A stretch of 64,000 bases of DNA from NCBI GenBank assembly GCA_003999685.1, contig CP021226.1, positions 620,001 to 684,000 of the forward strand. Reading direction: 5' to 3'. Under the pieces are notes generated by a model. The model was not told where the DNA came from, made no database searches, and saw nothing but the letters and a program-made list of their open reading frames with translations. Shown here one piece after another: positions 1-11,800 of this stretch. The first letter of the stretch is position 1; each line of letters starts with the position of its first letter. The position numbers and the translations under genes are program-made. The stretch is from Taiwanofungus camphoratus. Its lineage: Eukaryota > Basidiomycota > Agaricomycetes > Polyporales > Taiwanofungaceae.

Positions 1-50
1 TCCATCGCCGTGTGCCATCCTCTGTGTCTCCCCTTCACTGTGTTCACGCC

Positions 51-103
51 CGCGCCCATACCCATACCCACGCCCACGCCCACGCCCACGCCCACGTCCA
101 CGC
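51..103. repeat. (CCCACG)n-like microsatellite upstream of the homeobox gene
   Basis: A degenerate array of CCCATA/CCCACG hexamers lies just upstream of the likely start codon of the homeobox gene. It probably falls in the promoter or 5' UTR. It is a simple repeat with no coding meaning. Confidence 0.7.
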
Positions 104-131
104 TCACTGTCGCCCTCGCTTGCGCCTTTCG

Positions 132-2286
132 ATGATTGACAAGACGCCGGCCGAGTGTGATCGCCAGCCGCTGAACAGCTACAACGTCGCGCAGCTCCAA
201 TTTGCGTTGTGAGTGCCTCATTTCCTCATTCGCTCGATGCTGTCACACCTGTCAAACTGTGCTCGTCTGCCGAGCCGTCCTCTTCCTTAAAAAGATGGGA
301 CCCCCCGCTGACCTCTCTAATCCCCACACACAGCCAGGACGGCAAGACCCCGGCGATCGACTCCCTCGCTTTTGACGTGCACGCCCTCGACGACATCTCC
401 CCATCGGCGTCTCCCGCTCTCGTGTCAGTCTCGCTTTCTCTTTCTCTCTCTCCCGCCTTCCTCTCGCTGACATTCGCACTCCGCCCCGCCCCGCTCCCCT
501 CAGCCGCCCTTCAGAGCAGGAGATCGACTACGCGGACCGCCGCATGTCCAGCTCCGCCACCTCGGACAGCAGCCTACAGTCCCACCCAGACCACCGCCGC
601 CGCCCGTCCTCCCCCGCCCACTCCCCCCTCCCTCACAAGCTCCCTCCCCCAGGCGCCATCGACCCCGCCCCCTGGTCACACCCCAACACGCCCTCCCCCC
701 ACCCCAGGGCAGACGACCCCGACGGCCCCCGCGTCCAGCTCCCGTCTCTCGCGTCCACATTCCACGACCGCCACGAGCTCCGCCGCGCGTCCCTCCCCAC
801 CCTCTACTCCGACAGTCCCGCCAGCCGTCTCCGCCTCCCCCATCCCGCCCACCGCCCCTCCATCTCCTCCTCCGGCCTCGCCGCCTACCAGTTCCCCTCC
901 CCCGACGCCTACAGCAACGGCGCCGACTACCCCGCCCTCTCCAGCGCGTCCCCCCTCGCCTTCTCCCCGCTCGCACCCGACGCAGACCACTGGGCCCCCG
1001 GCATCGTGCGCCCCAGCTCCACCCCCGGACACGCCGCCGGCCCGCCCAAGTACGACGACGCCCTCCGCCACGCGTCCCTCGGCGGCCCCGTGCCCGAGCA
1101 GCATCTCTTTGGCGGCGTCACCCGCATCTCCGGCCAGCACGCGCGCGCGAGCATCAAGGCCGAGGGCGAGCAGTGGACCTTCCCCGCAGCAGCAGCAGCC
1201 GACTACACGATGAGCCCGCCGTCGTACCCCTCCACGCCCTCCACCTCCGCCGCGGGCATGCCCGCCGCTGCCCCCGGCCCCGGCCCTGGCCCCGCCGACT
1301 CCCCGACCCGCTCCCCGCAGGCGCAGGCGGCGTCGAGCCTCGTCGAGCGCCCGCCCCGCAAGCGCGGCAAGCTCCCCAAGCCCGTCACCGACTTTCTCAA
1401 GGACTGGCTCCACCGCCACTCGGACCACCCGTACCCCAGCGAGGAGGAGAAAAAGCAGCTCTGCCACGCCACCGGCCTCAGCATGAGCCAGGTCTCCAAC
1501 TGGATGATCAACGTCAGTCGCCCCCCTTCTCGCGTCTCCCTCACACTCGTGTGCTGAATTATTATTATTATTATTTTTTGTTATTTTCTGTTCTAGGCGC
1601 GCCGGCGCATCCTCGCACCCGCACACCGCGCCGCGGCGGGCCCGACGACCACGACGCCCTTCTCCGCGCGCACGCCCGGGCCCTCGTCCGTGCTCGACAC
1701 CGGCCGCCGCGCGTCGATGCCCACGGACGGCCTGCAGCTGTACCACCCCATGTCCCTCCAGTCGCTCGAGCCCAGCCCCATGTCCTCCTCCACGCGCTAC
1801 ATGGTCGGCATGACGCGCAGCCTCAGCTCCAGCCACGCCACCGCGGGCGCCCTCTCCGCCCACGCACACCACGCCCACGGGCACGCGCACAGCCCGTACG
1901 CGCTCGACGCTCCGTACTCGCAGAGCCGCCTCGGTTACTCGGGCGGCGGCGGCGGCGGCGGCAGCGGTAGTGGCGCGCTGCACCCGCACGCGCAGAGTGG
2001 TGGTGCGGGCCAGAGCCATAGCCAGCTTGGCGGCGGCGGCGGCGGCGGCGGGGGGTACCTCGGCGTGCCGCTGAGCGCGGGGCCGGCGCTGGGCGGGCAG
2101 CCCGCGTACCTCGGCGCCCAGCCGCACGCGCAGCAGGCGATGTACGGGCAGGGCGGCGCGTACGTGCCGAGCCCGCACGGCGGCGCGCGCATGCTCGCGC
2201 CGGACGACGCGCCGCCCGCGCGGTACACGTTCCCCGAGCACGCGGCGTCGCCGCAGCCCGGCTCGGGGTACGCGACGCCGCAATGA
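132..2286 (+). CDS. TALE/KN-type homeodomain transcription factor
   Basis: This is a nuclear DNA-binding regulator. Four exons join in phase (132-208, 334-423, 504-1512, 1597-2286) to give 621 residues. The homeodomain lies near residues 330-395. It shows the extra residues of the TALE class before HSDHPYPSEEEK and the recognition helix QVSNWMINARRRIL, whose invariant W, N and R are present. Intron 3 (1513-1596, with an ATT run) falls exactly between N and ARRR of that helix. The regions before and after the domain are low complexity: Pro/Ser-rich on the N side, and Gly-, His- and Ser-rich with two poly-Gly runs on the C side, as usual for fungal activators. The start at 132 begins MIDKTPAECD and is the first ATG that leads into the spliced frame. 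A weak point is the donor of exon 2 (GTCAGT at 424). The closest families are the fungal Cup9/Tos8-like and agaricomycete homeobox KN proteins, and I cannot assign an orthologue. Confidence 0.88.
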
Positions 2287-2690
2287 CGGTGAGCGCGGGC
2301 GCGGGCGCGGGTGCGGGCGCGGACCGCGGGCGTGGGAGGCCGGGATGGCTGGGCGTCTCGGCGGCGCCGCTGCTCGCGCCCGCTCTCTCCCCGCACCGCT
2401 TTGTTCCCGCCTCGCTGCTTCGCGTTGCGCGCCTCCGGGCCTGGTGTGCCGGCTACGCGCGCGTGCGCGCGTGTGTGTGTAGCTTCCCATCTGGACGGTT
2501 TTCTCTCGTAGACCTGGGTACCGATGCCCGCTAATCGCCCGCGGCACGCTCCGCGCTTGCTGTGCTGAACGCTCGCCCCCTCCTCCCCCTGCATCTTGGC
2601 ATCCATCCGAATCTGCTCCGCATTGTCGTTTTGTCCCTATTTATGCAAGCACCTGCACGGCGCCGCCCCTGCTGGCCGCCCACACTGCCC

Positions 2691-2720
2691 CGTCTCGTCT
2701 CGTCTCGTCTCGTCTCGTCC
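2691..2720. repeat. (CGTCT)n pentanucleotide microsatellite
   Basis: Five perfect CGTCT units followed by one imperfect unit (CGTCC) lie in the CT-rich region downstream of the homeobox stop codon. Confidence 0.9.
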
Positions 2721-4386
2721 ACTCCATCTTCATCCCTCATTCTTGGTGTTCTCCCTCTCCCCTTCTCTCGGTTCCTGTGTCTCGCGCACGCGCGCTGCTG
2801 TTCATACCACCTGCTATTCCCGCATCACGCATCAGTCGTCTCGGGCGCACCGACGGACTCGCACTCGTATTATCCCAAGCACCCTCGCGTTCGCCGCTGT
2901 CACTTCCACTGCCTGTATGTACCTGACATATCGTATCGTACGCTACTGTATTGCCCTAGCCCTAGTACATAGACCGCCCGCCCGCCCGCCTGCGCGGCGC
3001 CGAATACAAAAAGAAGCACTCCCTGCCTCGCTGCATCTTTCACACTTTTTGCGTTTTTTTTTTTTTTTTTCACACTGGGTGATCGCATCTCTTCCGCTTG
3101 CACACTCGTGATGGCTGCAGCAGACGCCAGGGCGTGGGCCCCATATGCACGCCCACGGGTGGTGAGGTAACGCAGTCTGCTGAGCGAGGTCAGATGTCGC
3201 CGAATCAAGGCAGCCGCGGGGCAGTGGGCACACGCCCAGCGTAGCGCCCAGCACAGGCGCCCGCGGCACTGAATCGCACGCGGATGGCCAACATCGCGCT
3301 TCCCCGCCTTCGAGATTGATCAATGTTCTCCGCTTCTATTCCTCTGCTGCGTTCTCTCCGCTCTGGCCTTTTCCCTTGCGCGCGCACTCGGCCGCATTGT
3401 CTCCCCCTGCCAGTGCGCACCGGGCCCCGGGCCCCGGCTACGCCTGCGCGGACGGTTTGCGAGAAAATCCCATGCCAGCCGCGCGCCCGCCGTGGTCCGC
3501 AGGCTCGCGTGCGGAGCCATCCCAAGCCCTAGCCATGGGCGTTTCGGGCTATAGATGACACTGGGCACGTACTAATGGCGGTACAGGAACTGGGCTGGCT
3601 CCGCGCTGGGAATCAAGTGGCTGGTAGTGCCAGCGCGCGCTTTCTGACTTACGGCCTGGGCCCTTTGTCTGCGAATGTGGAGAGCTCGGAGGACGGGCTG
3701 CAGGAGCGAGCATCTGCTACTGGCTACTGGCTACAGCGCTCTCCGGCCTGTGGGCCCCGCGGAATCTCCACGCCAGGAAAGAAGACTGGCAGCAAGCGGT
3801 CCTCGATTGTCATTTTCTGCCAGGTGCTGTCAGAAGGCTGCAGCTCTGACCCGAGAACCCATCGGTGCTCATGTAATGTGGACCTTGGCGGTGTGGCGCT
3901 TCTGGGGGGCGGGCGCCCGGCCTGCCGTGTAAGTCGCAGCGAAATCCAAAAGCTTGTTTGCGTTACTGTTTTGTCATGACTTTGATGACCCAGCTCGCCA
4001 GGCGGTCATGCCTTTTGATAAAGGGAGACAGGATTGCCAGTAAGTGCCTTCTCGGGAAGGATTCATTTCACACAGTATGATAAGAAAACTAGCGTGATGC
4101 ATCTGATGGTGATTGTGGCCAAGGTTCGAGCTTGTTGGGTGAAGAGCATGATAAACACCGAGACCCAAGCTCTGTTCGGGGATCCCATCTGGTCTAGACA
4201 ACGCGGCAGTATTCATTGATACTGGGCATTAGGTCATTTGGCAACGTCAACGATATCAAGGCTTCGTTCGAAAATAGCAAATCACCAGCAATCTCGAAGA
4301 ACCCCGGCCGCCTCCATAACGACGGCGAACACCCGGACACAATCATGCAATCAAAAGCTGTTCGCAGGTTCGCACCGGTTCTGGGG

Positions 4387-4426
<40 letters not shown>
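4387..4426. repeat. (CA)5(GA)15 compound microsatellite
   Basis: A short CA run passes directly into about fifteen GA units inside the gene-poor spacer. It would be length-polymorphic between strains. Confidence 0.95.
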
Positions 4427-4428
<2 letters not shown>

Positions 4429-5126
4429 ACACCTCGGGTCTTTGGCTCAGAATAGAGTGGTCGCTTGGACGGAATGCTCAGCGGCCACCCTCGCGAACGG
4501 GGCGGCAATCAGCACGTTCATGATGCTCGAGCACTCCTTCTGCGAAATGCAGGGCGCGTTTCTGTGTGCAGTGACGCGCAGTGTGTCATGATCCGAGCTG
4601 GAGAACGAAGGGGCCCGCACTGATCGAGCGTGGTCTTTCACCCCCGGGCATCTGGCCGACTCCGATCAGGGCGGCCTGCACGCCGTCATAGGTAAGTTTT
4701 GGTGATACGCAGTGATGGATGAGTAGCCATGGGACCACTCGAGGACCGGTGAGACGCAGGGTTAAACCAGGTCTGCTCATTCGTTTCGGCCGCCGTGCGG
4801 ACGTCTTCGGCCTCGGACGCATGTCGTTCCGGTACTCCCCATTCCTGTCCGATGAGAGCCCTCCAGTTGGACCGAAATCTGCAGGCATTTGCATGTGCGA
4901 AAAGTTCAGTTGGGATGCCTCGGTAGGCTATCGTTTGTGTGCTCACGATTGGTGAACGCGCGAGGAGTCCAAGCGGCCCCGAGCGCCTGGTAGAGATCAA
5001 AGCACAGCAGAAACACAGCTCTTGCTGGTGCGATCTGTGAGATTCAGCTCGGGATCTCGAGCAATGAGGATGGGCTCGAAACGAGTTGTGTATGCACTAT
5101 GTACTGTACTGCTACGGCCGTAGGTT

Positions 5127-5350
5127 TGGTCACATGTCACGAACTGAACTCATTTCACCCCTGATCATGGTCACACAGGGGTCATGAATTAGCCCCAATT
5201 TAGTGGTCACAAAGGCCAAAACGGGCGCTTGATACACATTTTTGGCGCTGACGCTCATGTCCTCGCGAACTGAACTGACTGTCCCATGTCACAACAGACC
5301 ATGTACTAGGGTCCATTTGAGTTCATTCTGTCACACGTCACATGTAGCGA
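5127..5350. repeat. Imperfect inverted/direct repeat cluster
   Basis: TGTCACGAACTGAACTCA near 5137 is similar in inverted orientation to TGTGACAGAATGAACTCA (complement of about 5309-5326), at about 14 of 18 positions. CGAACTGAACT recurs directly near 5267. It could be a decayed inverted-repeat element or chance. Confidence 0.3.
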
Positions 5351-7546
5351 ACCTGCGGTCGTATCAGCACAGTAGACGCAGTGGATTCGGTGCAAAACCG
5401 CGACTCGGAGGCTCGGGCGGTGCAGGTGTCGATTAGACGAGGCGGATCTGTCGGTCTAGATCGAGCGCGGCGTGAATCTCATCGCACAACCATGCTGTGC
5501 AGCGAGGTGCGCAAGCAAGCGGCGCCTTTGATGCGAAGGTACATACCAATCGATCATCTATCTCTGCGGGTCTGCGCTAACCCAATGCGCAATTTCTCGA
5601 TCAGCGAACGGGAGACTCCACATTCCTTATAAGGACGCGACATGATGCAGAGACGAAGAAAAGAAAGGCTTGTTGAGGAGAGAGGTCAAAACCCGTAGAT
5701 TTGCGAGTAAGGCAACGAAACGGTGACTAAGACCAGGGCTAGCCAGATAGCAGCCACGATGGCGCATCAAATATTGAGTTTGATGCATGATGCGCCCCTG
5801 ATTGAGCGGCAAAATACACTTCTCCAATTTATGCATACCGATTTGGACAGGGCGGTGTGAACAGGCCGAGCGTAGATGTGAGATGGCTCCTGGATAACGG
5901 GTAGGGTGCATCTGTGACAGTATGCGTCGCGAATGTCCTTTGGTTCAGTCTATAAAAAAAAAAAACAAGGAAACCGCGTACCGCCCTCAATAATAAAATG
6001 ATGGATGTCGGTTGTCGGGTAAGGCCCTAGGATGAGATGAAAGTAGCAAGTCCCGTTCTGCCCAGAATTGTTAGTGAACAAGAGGTTTTAGGTAATAGTA
6101 CTTACCTATCGCCAAGTGCAACGGCCAAATGTACGTACTTGCTAAGCATACAACTTCTAGTACTGGCGCATCAGCAAAAAAATCAGGCTGCCAATCGTTC
6201 AGATATTACAACAAGTATTGTGACAAAACCTACATATCCTACACACCGGCCGATGGTTCGCATTTAATCGCTATGACAGACAAACCTACGGTAGCAGGTC
6301 TCGTCGATCACAGCGTTCATATGTTCCATGCCGTGGAAGTGCAGACATTCAGCAGCCTCATGGAGATTTCTTTGAGCAAATTCGCCGTAAGTCCTGCACA
6401 CGCGATATCAGTAGGGATATCATGCTGGCATGCTCAGAAAATCAGTGCAAGATTATATCCAGGGTGACCTGCCAACCTCCTCCTGAGTCCCGCGAGGTTC
6501 ATGAGGCGGATCACGGAATGCAATCAGCTCACCGCCGCCAGGACCAAATTTTACACCTGTAGCCACTGACCTGAGCATGAGGATCTTTGTGACCCCTGAC
6601 TCGTGAAACAGACTGAGAACAGGAAACATGAGGCTGGATTAGCAGGCGGATTGACCAGTGTGACTGTTTCGAGGTGCAAGAATGTCGATCGCTTCATCAA
6701 GCTGAAGAACGTCAGGAGCAGAGCGTGTTAGGAGGGAGGGACAGCATATTTTAGCTTGAGTTCGGTATTGCAAAATCGATGAGAAAGCTCATGTGTGTAT
6801 TGAGATAAGTATATACGTAGCTTGGTTCGGCAGTCCGTTTGACGTCGACATTGACCATCGACAATTCAAGCAGCCGCCGAAATCAGAAACGCGATAGGGG
6901 GGCATGACGAGAATGTTTCTGGTAATTAACACCTCGTATGCCATACCGTATCCCGCTTGGTGCCCAAAAGAGCTACCCACATATGAAATCTGTCACTGGA
7001 GTCAGAACTTGGCCATGACTCGATCCAGCAAACTGGTACTTTACCTTGGGAAGAGGAAACTAGTCCTTCTTTCTTCAGTATCCCATATCATAAGTGGCTG
7101 TCCGTCTCGCCGTACAAAATCCATCTCAATTATCGTTTCTGTCCTTACCTGATTCCCATCGGAGTCTGGGTAGTCGAGAAATCTTACACACTGTCGCTGT
7201 CCATCACAAGGCCCACTTATATTAGCGTGCAAGACTTATACAGTGCATGTAAGTGCGGAGTTTGATTGGTTTACATACTCGACCTGCCGACGCTCTCGTC
7301 ATGCTATGGCGGTGGTGCTGCATATCCTACTATATATTCCTCAGGCTGAGCCCTTGACGTGGACGTGAAAACTTATACACATCGCTACGGTCGGGCGATA
7401 TTGTGAACGGCACGAAAATCGGTGCTGATATGCGGCTATGCACTATGATGTTCGGACTAACCCAGATGCGCTTGGTGCACGATGTTCACCGCGTTCTAAG
7501 CACTATCTTCAGCAGAATATCTGAATAAACTTAAACAACTTTCGAG

Positions 7547-8538
7547 ATGAATCCAACCTCAAAGGATACATGGTCTGCAACTTCGTACAACAAGACGGCC
7601 GCGTTCGTCTATTCTCAAGCGTTTACGTCGCCTGTCCTCACTCTGCTTGATGCAAAACCTGGAGAGCGAATCATTGATTTCGGTTGCGGCAGCGGAGAGG
7701 TGACCTTGCAGATCAAGAAGCTAGTTGGTGATGCAGGTCTCGTCGTTGGCTGCGACAGCAGCGAGAGCATGGCGAGTTTGTACATCTCGTGGATGGCTCT
7801 ATGTAAACGACCTATGTTCAGATCACACAATGCAAGGCAAACGGCGTCGAGCACGCCTTCATAGGTGACGCCCAGGCGCTCCGTTTCCCTTTGGGTTGGG
7901 ACGCAAGCCACCAAGAAGGCTTTGATGCGGTCTTTTCCAATGCTGCGCTTCACTGGTGCAAACGCGATCCGAAGGGCGTTCTTGAGAGCGCCAAAAAGGT
8001 TCTCAGACGTGGTGGGCGTTTCGTGATCGAAATGGGTGGCTACATGAATTGCGTCGGTAAGTTGTGAAATCCACTTTGTGCGGGACTAGGGATGACGCGA
8101 TTTCCCTAGGTGTACGGTCTGCCCTGCATCATGTTCTCCGCACCAGAGGTTATGACCCTATCGAACTCGATCCTTGGTACTTTCCTTCGGTCGAAGATTA
8201 CAAATTGGTATGTAGCGGCTGTTGCGCTTAGATGCTGCTTTACGACTGCTCGCTGACTATATAACCCTTCGCCTCGGCACGATTTGCAGTTGTTGGAATC
8301 TTCAGGATTTGATGTCCAAACCATCTCCCTCCATCCGCGTATCACACCTTTGACTGGTTCTCTCGTAGACTGGCTTCGTCTTTTCTGTCGGCCTTACTTC
8401 CTGCGAGGCATGGCTGATGAGGAGGCGGAAGGTATCATGCAAGCAGTCCAGGATATCTGCAACGTCGATTGCCAGGATAAGCAAGGGACATGGGCCATAA
8501 TGTATTCTCGGCTTCGCGTTGTTGCAACATTGCGGTAA
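7547..8538 (+). CDS. Class I SAM-dependent methyltransferase (trans-aconitate methyltransferase-like)
   Basis: A small cytosolic-type methyltransferase. Four exons (7547-7771, 7822-8056, 8110-8207, 8290-8538) give 268 residues. Motif I is clear (IIDFGCGSGEVTL, about residues 42-54), followed by an acidic post-I strand (VVGCDSSESM). A GDAQALRFP stretch (motif II region), FDAVFSNAALHW (motif III/IV region) and VLRRGGRFVIEMGG (the strand after the substrate pocket) follow in normal family order. The C-terminal part (PWYFPSVEDYK, then an LLESSGF helix) resembles trans-aconitate 2-methyltransferase-like proteins, but the substrate cannot be read from sequence. Intron 1 has a GC donor (GCGAGT) because no GT donor keeps the frame. 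The other introns are GT-AG. The gene is convergent with the H+-ATPase gene, 320 bp away. Confidence 0.85.
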
Positions 8539-8858
8539 CCGGACGTGTTGAACAATCTGCTCCTGATGGCTGACAATTCGCCAAGAACGCTGTGTAGCCA
8601 GGTTTCTGACTGGAATGCGTTATATTTTTTTTCTGTCCTCGATGTGCTGCAAGTCTGATCGTCGAATATGTACCTTTTTCAACACAGCAGACGCTGTAGG
8701 CAGACATGCTGCTGTTTGATCTCTAATATTATTCAGATGTGAAAGCAATGAAGTATTTCTAGCTATAGGTCGTCTTGGTTAACCGAAATGATCGCGACTC
8801 TGTAAAGTAAAGTGTGTTCTAGGTTACAAATAGGTCCTCTTATTAGCGCAGTGTCATT
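8539..8858. other. Convergent 3' spacer
   Basis: This is AT-richer sequence between two convergent genes and probably holds both 3' ends. No ORF or repeat of note is present. Confidence 0.5.
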
Positions 8859-11800
8859 TCATGTTGTGTCCTTGCCCTTAGCATTGTCACCTTCTGCAGC
8901 TTCATCAGTGCGGCTTTCCTCTTGCGCATTCCGGGACTTCACATCAGTTTTGCTATCACGTCCATCCTTACTGTCACTTCTATTCTTGCCGTCACGCCCA
9001 TCTCTGTTCTTCGTATCCTTCTCGCCATCTCCGTCTTTTACGGAGCCCTTACCATCAGGCTGCTTCTCCGATGTTGCCGTGCCTGCAATCCGGAAGTAGT
9101 CCTCACCACGCGAGTCGCGCTCGTGTACGAGTGTCAAGCGCTGCATCTCAGTGATGAAGTTCTCCATTTGTATGTCCTTCTTGCTTCGCTATATAGGCGT
9201 CAGCAGTTCACAATAGTTAGAGCTAAGCACAAAATCAACCGCAATGAATAACGCACGTGGGGTCGGCCCAGGTTAGTGAGCCAGTTGATTTTGTTCAGGA
9301 GTAAGTCTGCATCGAGTTGTCAGCTGCCCATACCCTTGAAGCTGCCATATCCCAACTCACAAACAAAGCCGATGAAAACTGTTACTCCGAACGAAAAACC
9401 CCATATCTTTATTACAGTGACAATGTCTGTCCAACTGTGAACAAGTCAAAGTTTTAATCTAATGTTGAACACTGATAACCCGTCAACATGATGTACAACT
9501 CACCCTCCATGAGGAGCAGGCCCAGAAATCCACCCGAACAGAGTAAACATGGTGGCTAGTACATCGACTCCGAGAACGGCGCCGACCAACTGCCAAGACG
9601 GCCAGACAAATGGTCCTGAATCTGGTCCTTGGCTCAGCCGCGTGATCAGAATGACCCAGGACTCCGTTAGCGCGACTTCCAAGAAGAGGATCTCTTGAAC
9701 ACTATGACAGACCAGACAAGGCATTGATTTAGTCCGACAAGCCTGAGTTCAATTGAAGAGTACAGACCTGCCGAAATTTTGTACAATCCCACCCGAGTCC
9801 AGGAAGAGCACGCCACGAATGATCCATGTCCCACCCGCAAGTACCAACCCCATCACAGTTGAGACGACCCAGATCTTGGGAATTTGCCAATCGACAGGCT
9901 TGCGCTCAAAGGGCGCGTTGTCGTACGCAATGGCAAGAGTGGCGACGCTACACCGGGCACATCAACAACGTCCAGAATTCTGCCTAGGAGTACGTACTCG
10001 GCGAAGATCGCGAGGAAGACAATAAGATCTACACGAATGGTCTCGTTGTGAATAAGGATATCTAGCATCTGGTCAAGCATTAGCGTTAATCTTGTGAGAG
10101 ACAATGTTGTTCCCCCTACCAGGAACACCTCGAGGTGGATACAAAGCGCAATGCGATACACAATGTAGGCTTTCATTCCTGATCGTAGTGATCACATTGT
10201 CAGTGTTATTTTCTTGTCAATCATGAATTGCACTTACGGTGGAAGATCTGGCGAGCCACCTTGATACTAGTGATGATAGTGCTCAGGCCCTCATCTAGGA
10301 ACACGACATCGGCTGCAGATCGTGCAGCATCTGAGGCACCCTCTACAGCGATACCGCAGTCTGCCTTCTTCAGAGATGGTGCATCGTCTATATGCCAGAG
10401 AAGAAAAAGCGAAAACTCATTAAACCTTCAGATCTTCATAGACAGACTGGAGAACACTCACTAACGCCCTAAAAGTCCCCATAACTGAAGTCAGTAATAA
10501 GTGAAATTGCAAAGTCTCTGCTATACTCACGTCTCCGGTCATGGCAGTCAAATGCCCTCTCTCCTGAAGCATGGACACGACCTGATATTTATGTTCGGGA
10601 TATACCTCTGCGAACCCGTCTGCATTCTCAACGAAGTCTCGTACTTCCGAGCCAGCCATGCTGCCGCTGATCAGGCGTTCTGAGTCGTACACATTGGTGC
10701 CGAGCGAGAGCTGCTTGCACGTCTCGATAGCGATGGCAACCGCATCTCCCGTAAGCATTTTGACATGAATGCCAAGATCGATCGCTTCCCGAATAGTCTA
10801 TGTTATCGAGACGGTCGTAAGAACGGTGTGAAGGGCACAATCGCATATGTAGGCAAAATACGCACGGCCGCAGTATCGCCGCGGGGTGGGTCGAACATGC
10901 AAAGCATCCCGAGCAACTGCCAGTCCTGGTCGTCTTCTTTGACTGCCACTCCCAACGAGCGGAAGCCTCTCTGGGCAAATTCCTGAGCCTTCCCCCGGTA
11001 CTCTTCAACAGTCTCTGGCGCGAACTTGTGAAGCCTCAGGATTCTGGAAGACGACGCAGCATGATAAAAATGAGATGCAGTGCTCCGTTAGTACGACGAG
11101 GTATGCATGGAGTAAGCGGAAAACCAACGCGTTCGGTGCACCCTTAGCGCACGTATACCTCTTGCCATCCTTCTCTACTTCGGCTGTGATGCGCTTGGAC
11201 ACCGGATCGAACGGAGTGAATTTGTGTGTTATCCAACCTTCCCGCAACATGTCCTGTGCACCAGGGAAATCCTTCAAGCCGACTACGGTGACCTTGTCGA
11301 TCGGGTCGAGGGACTTGACATTGTGCGACGAGGCAAGGACTGCTACCTGCATCCCCAACCGCGCGTTGACCCGTCATGAACTACATCACGATAGCGTCTA
11401 GGTGGGGAATACTCACCGCCATGAACCAATTTGGATCGACACCGGGGGCGACGTACGGGTCGTTCAGCGACAGCTTGTTCGCGGTCAAAGTTCCCGTCTT
11501 GTCAGAGCACAACATGTCCACGCCTGCGTTCTAGTTCAGTTTCGATTCAAGCCGGCGGACGACATATGGGAGAACGCACCGGCAAGAGACTCGATAGCGG
11601 TGAGCTTCTGTACGATCGCCTTGTGCTTCGCTAGGTACGCGGCTCCGACGGCCTATTCATCGTAACAGAAGCATATCGGCATCACTAAGGGGTGCTTTAT
11701 ATATATAAATGCAAAGGCTACTACGTACCATGGTGGTGGTCGTGACACATGGCAGACCGACTGGTACCTGACAGACGAGGAAGCTGAGTTCAAGTAAACT

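Larger units (their letters stand above)
2287..7546. other. Gene-poor spacer between the homeobox and methyltransferase genes
   Basis: The first kilobase or so is GC-rich, CT-rich sequence typical of a 3' UTR and downstream spacer. The rest is near-neutral composition with only short ORFs. None has a recognisable domain, a start in good context or consistent splicing. Minus-strand ORF 7041-7232 (63 aa) followed by a possible donor at its C-terminal end looks slightly protein-like, but I could not extend it. The spacer contains the microsatellites listed separately, homopolymer runs (T at about 3055-3070, A at about 5952-5963) and a weak inverted repeat at about 5127-5350. Confidence 0.5.

Noticed and set aside
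209-1213. 334-codon Pro/Ser/Thr-rich frame on the plus strand
   Set aside because: It overlaps the homeobox exons in another frame, begins inside intron 1 and has no recognisable motif. It reflects CCN-rich sequence.
676-2547. 623-codon open frame on the minus strand over the homeobox gene
   Set aside because: It is an antisense shadow of GC-rich codons. Its composition is Arg/Gly/Val repeats with no domain, and the plus strand carries a real homeodomain with consistent splicing.
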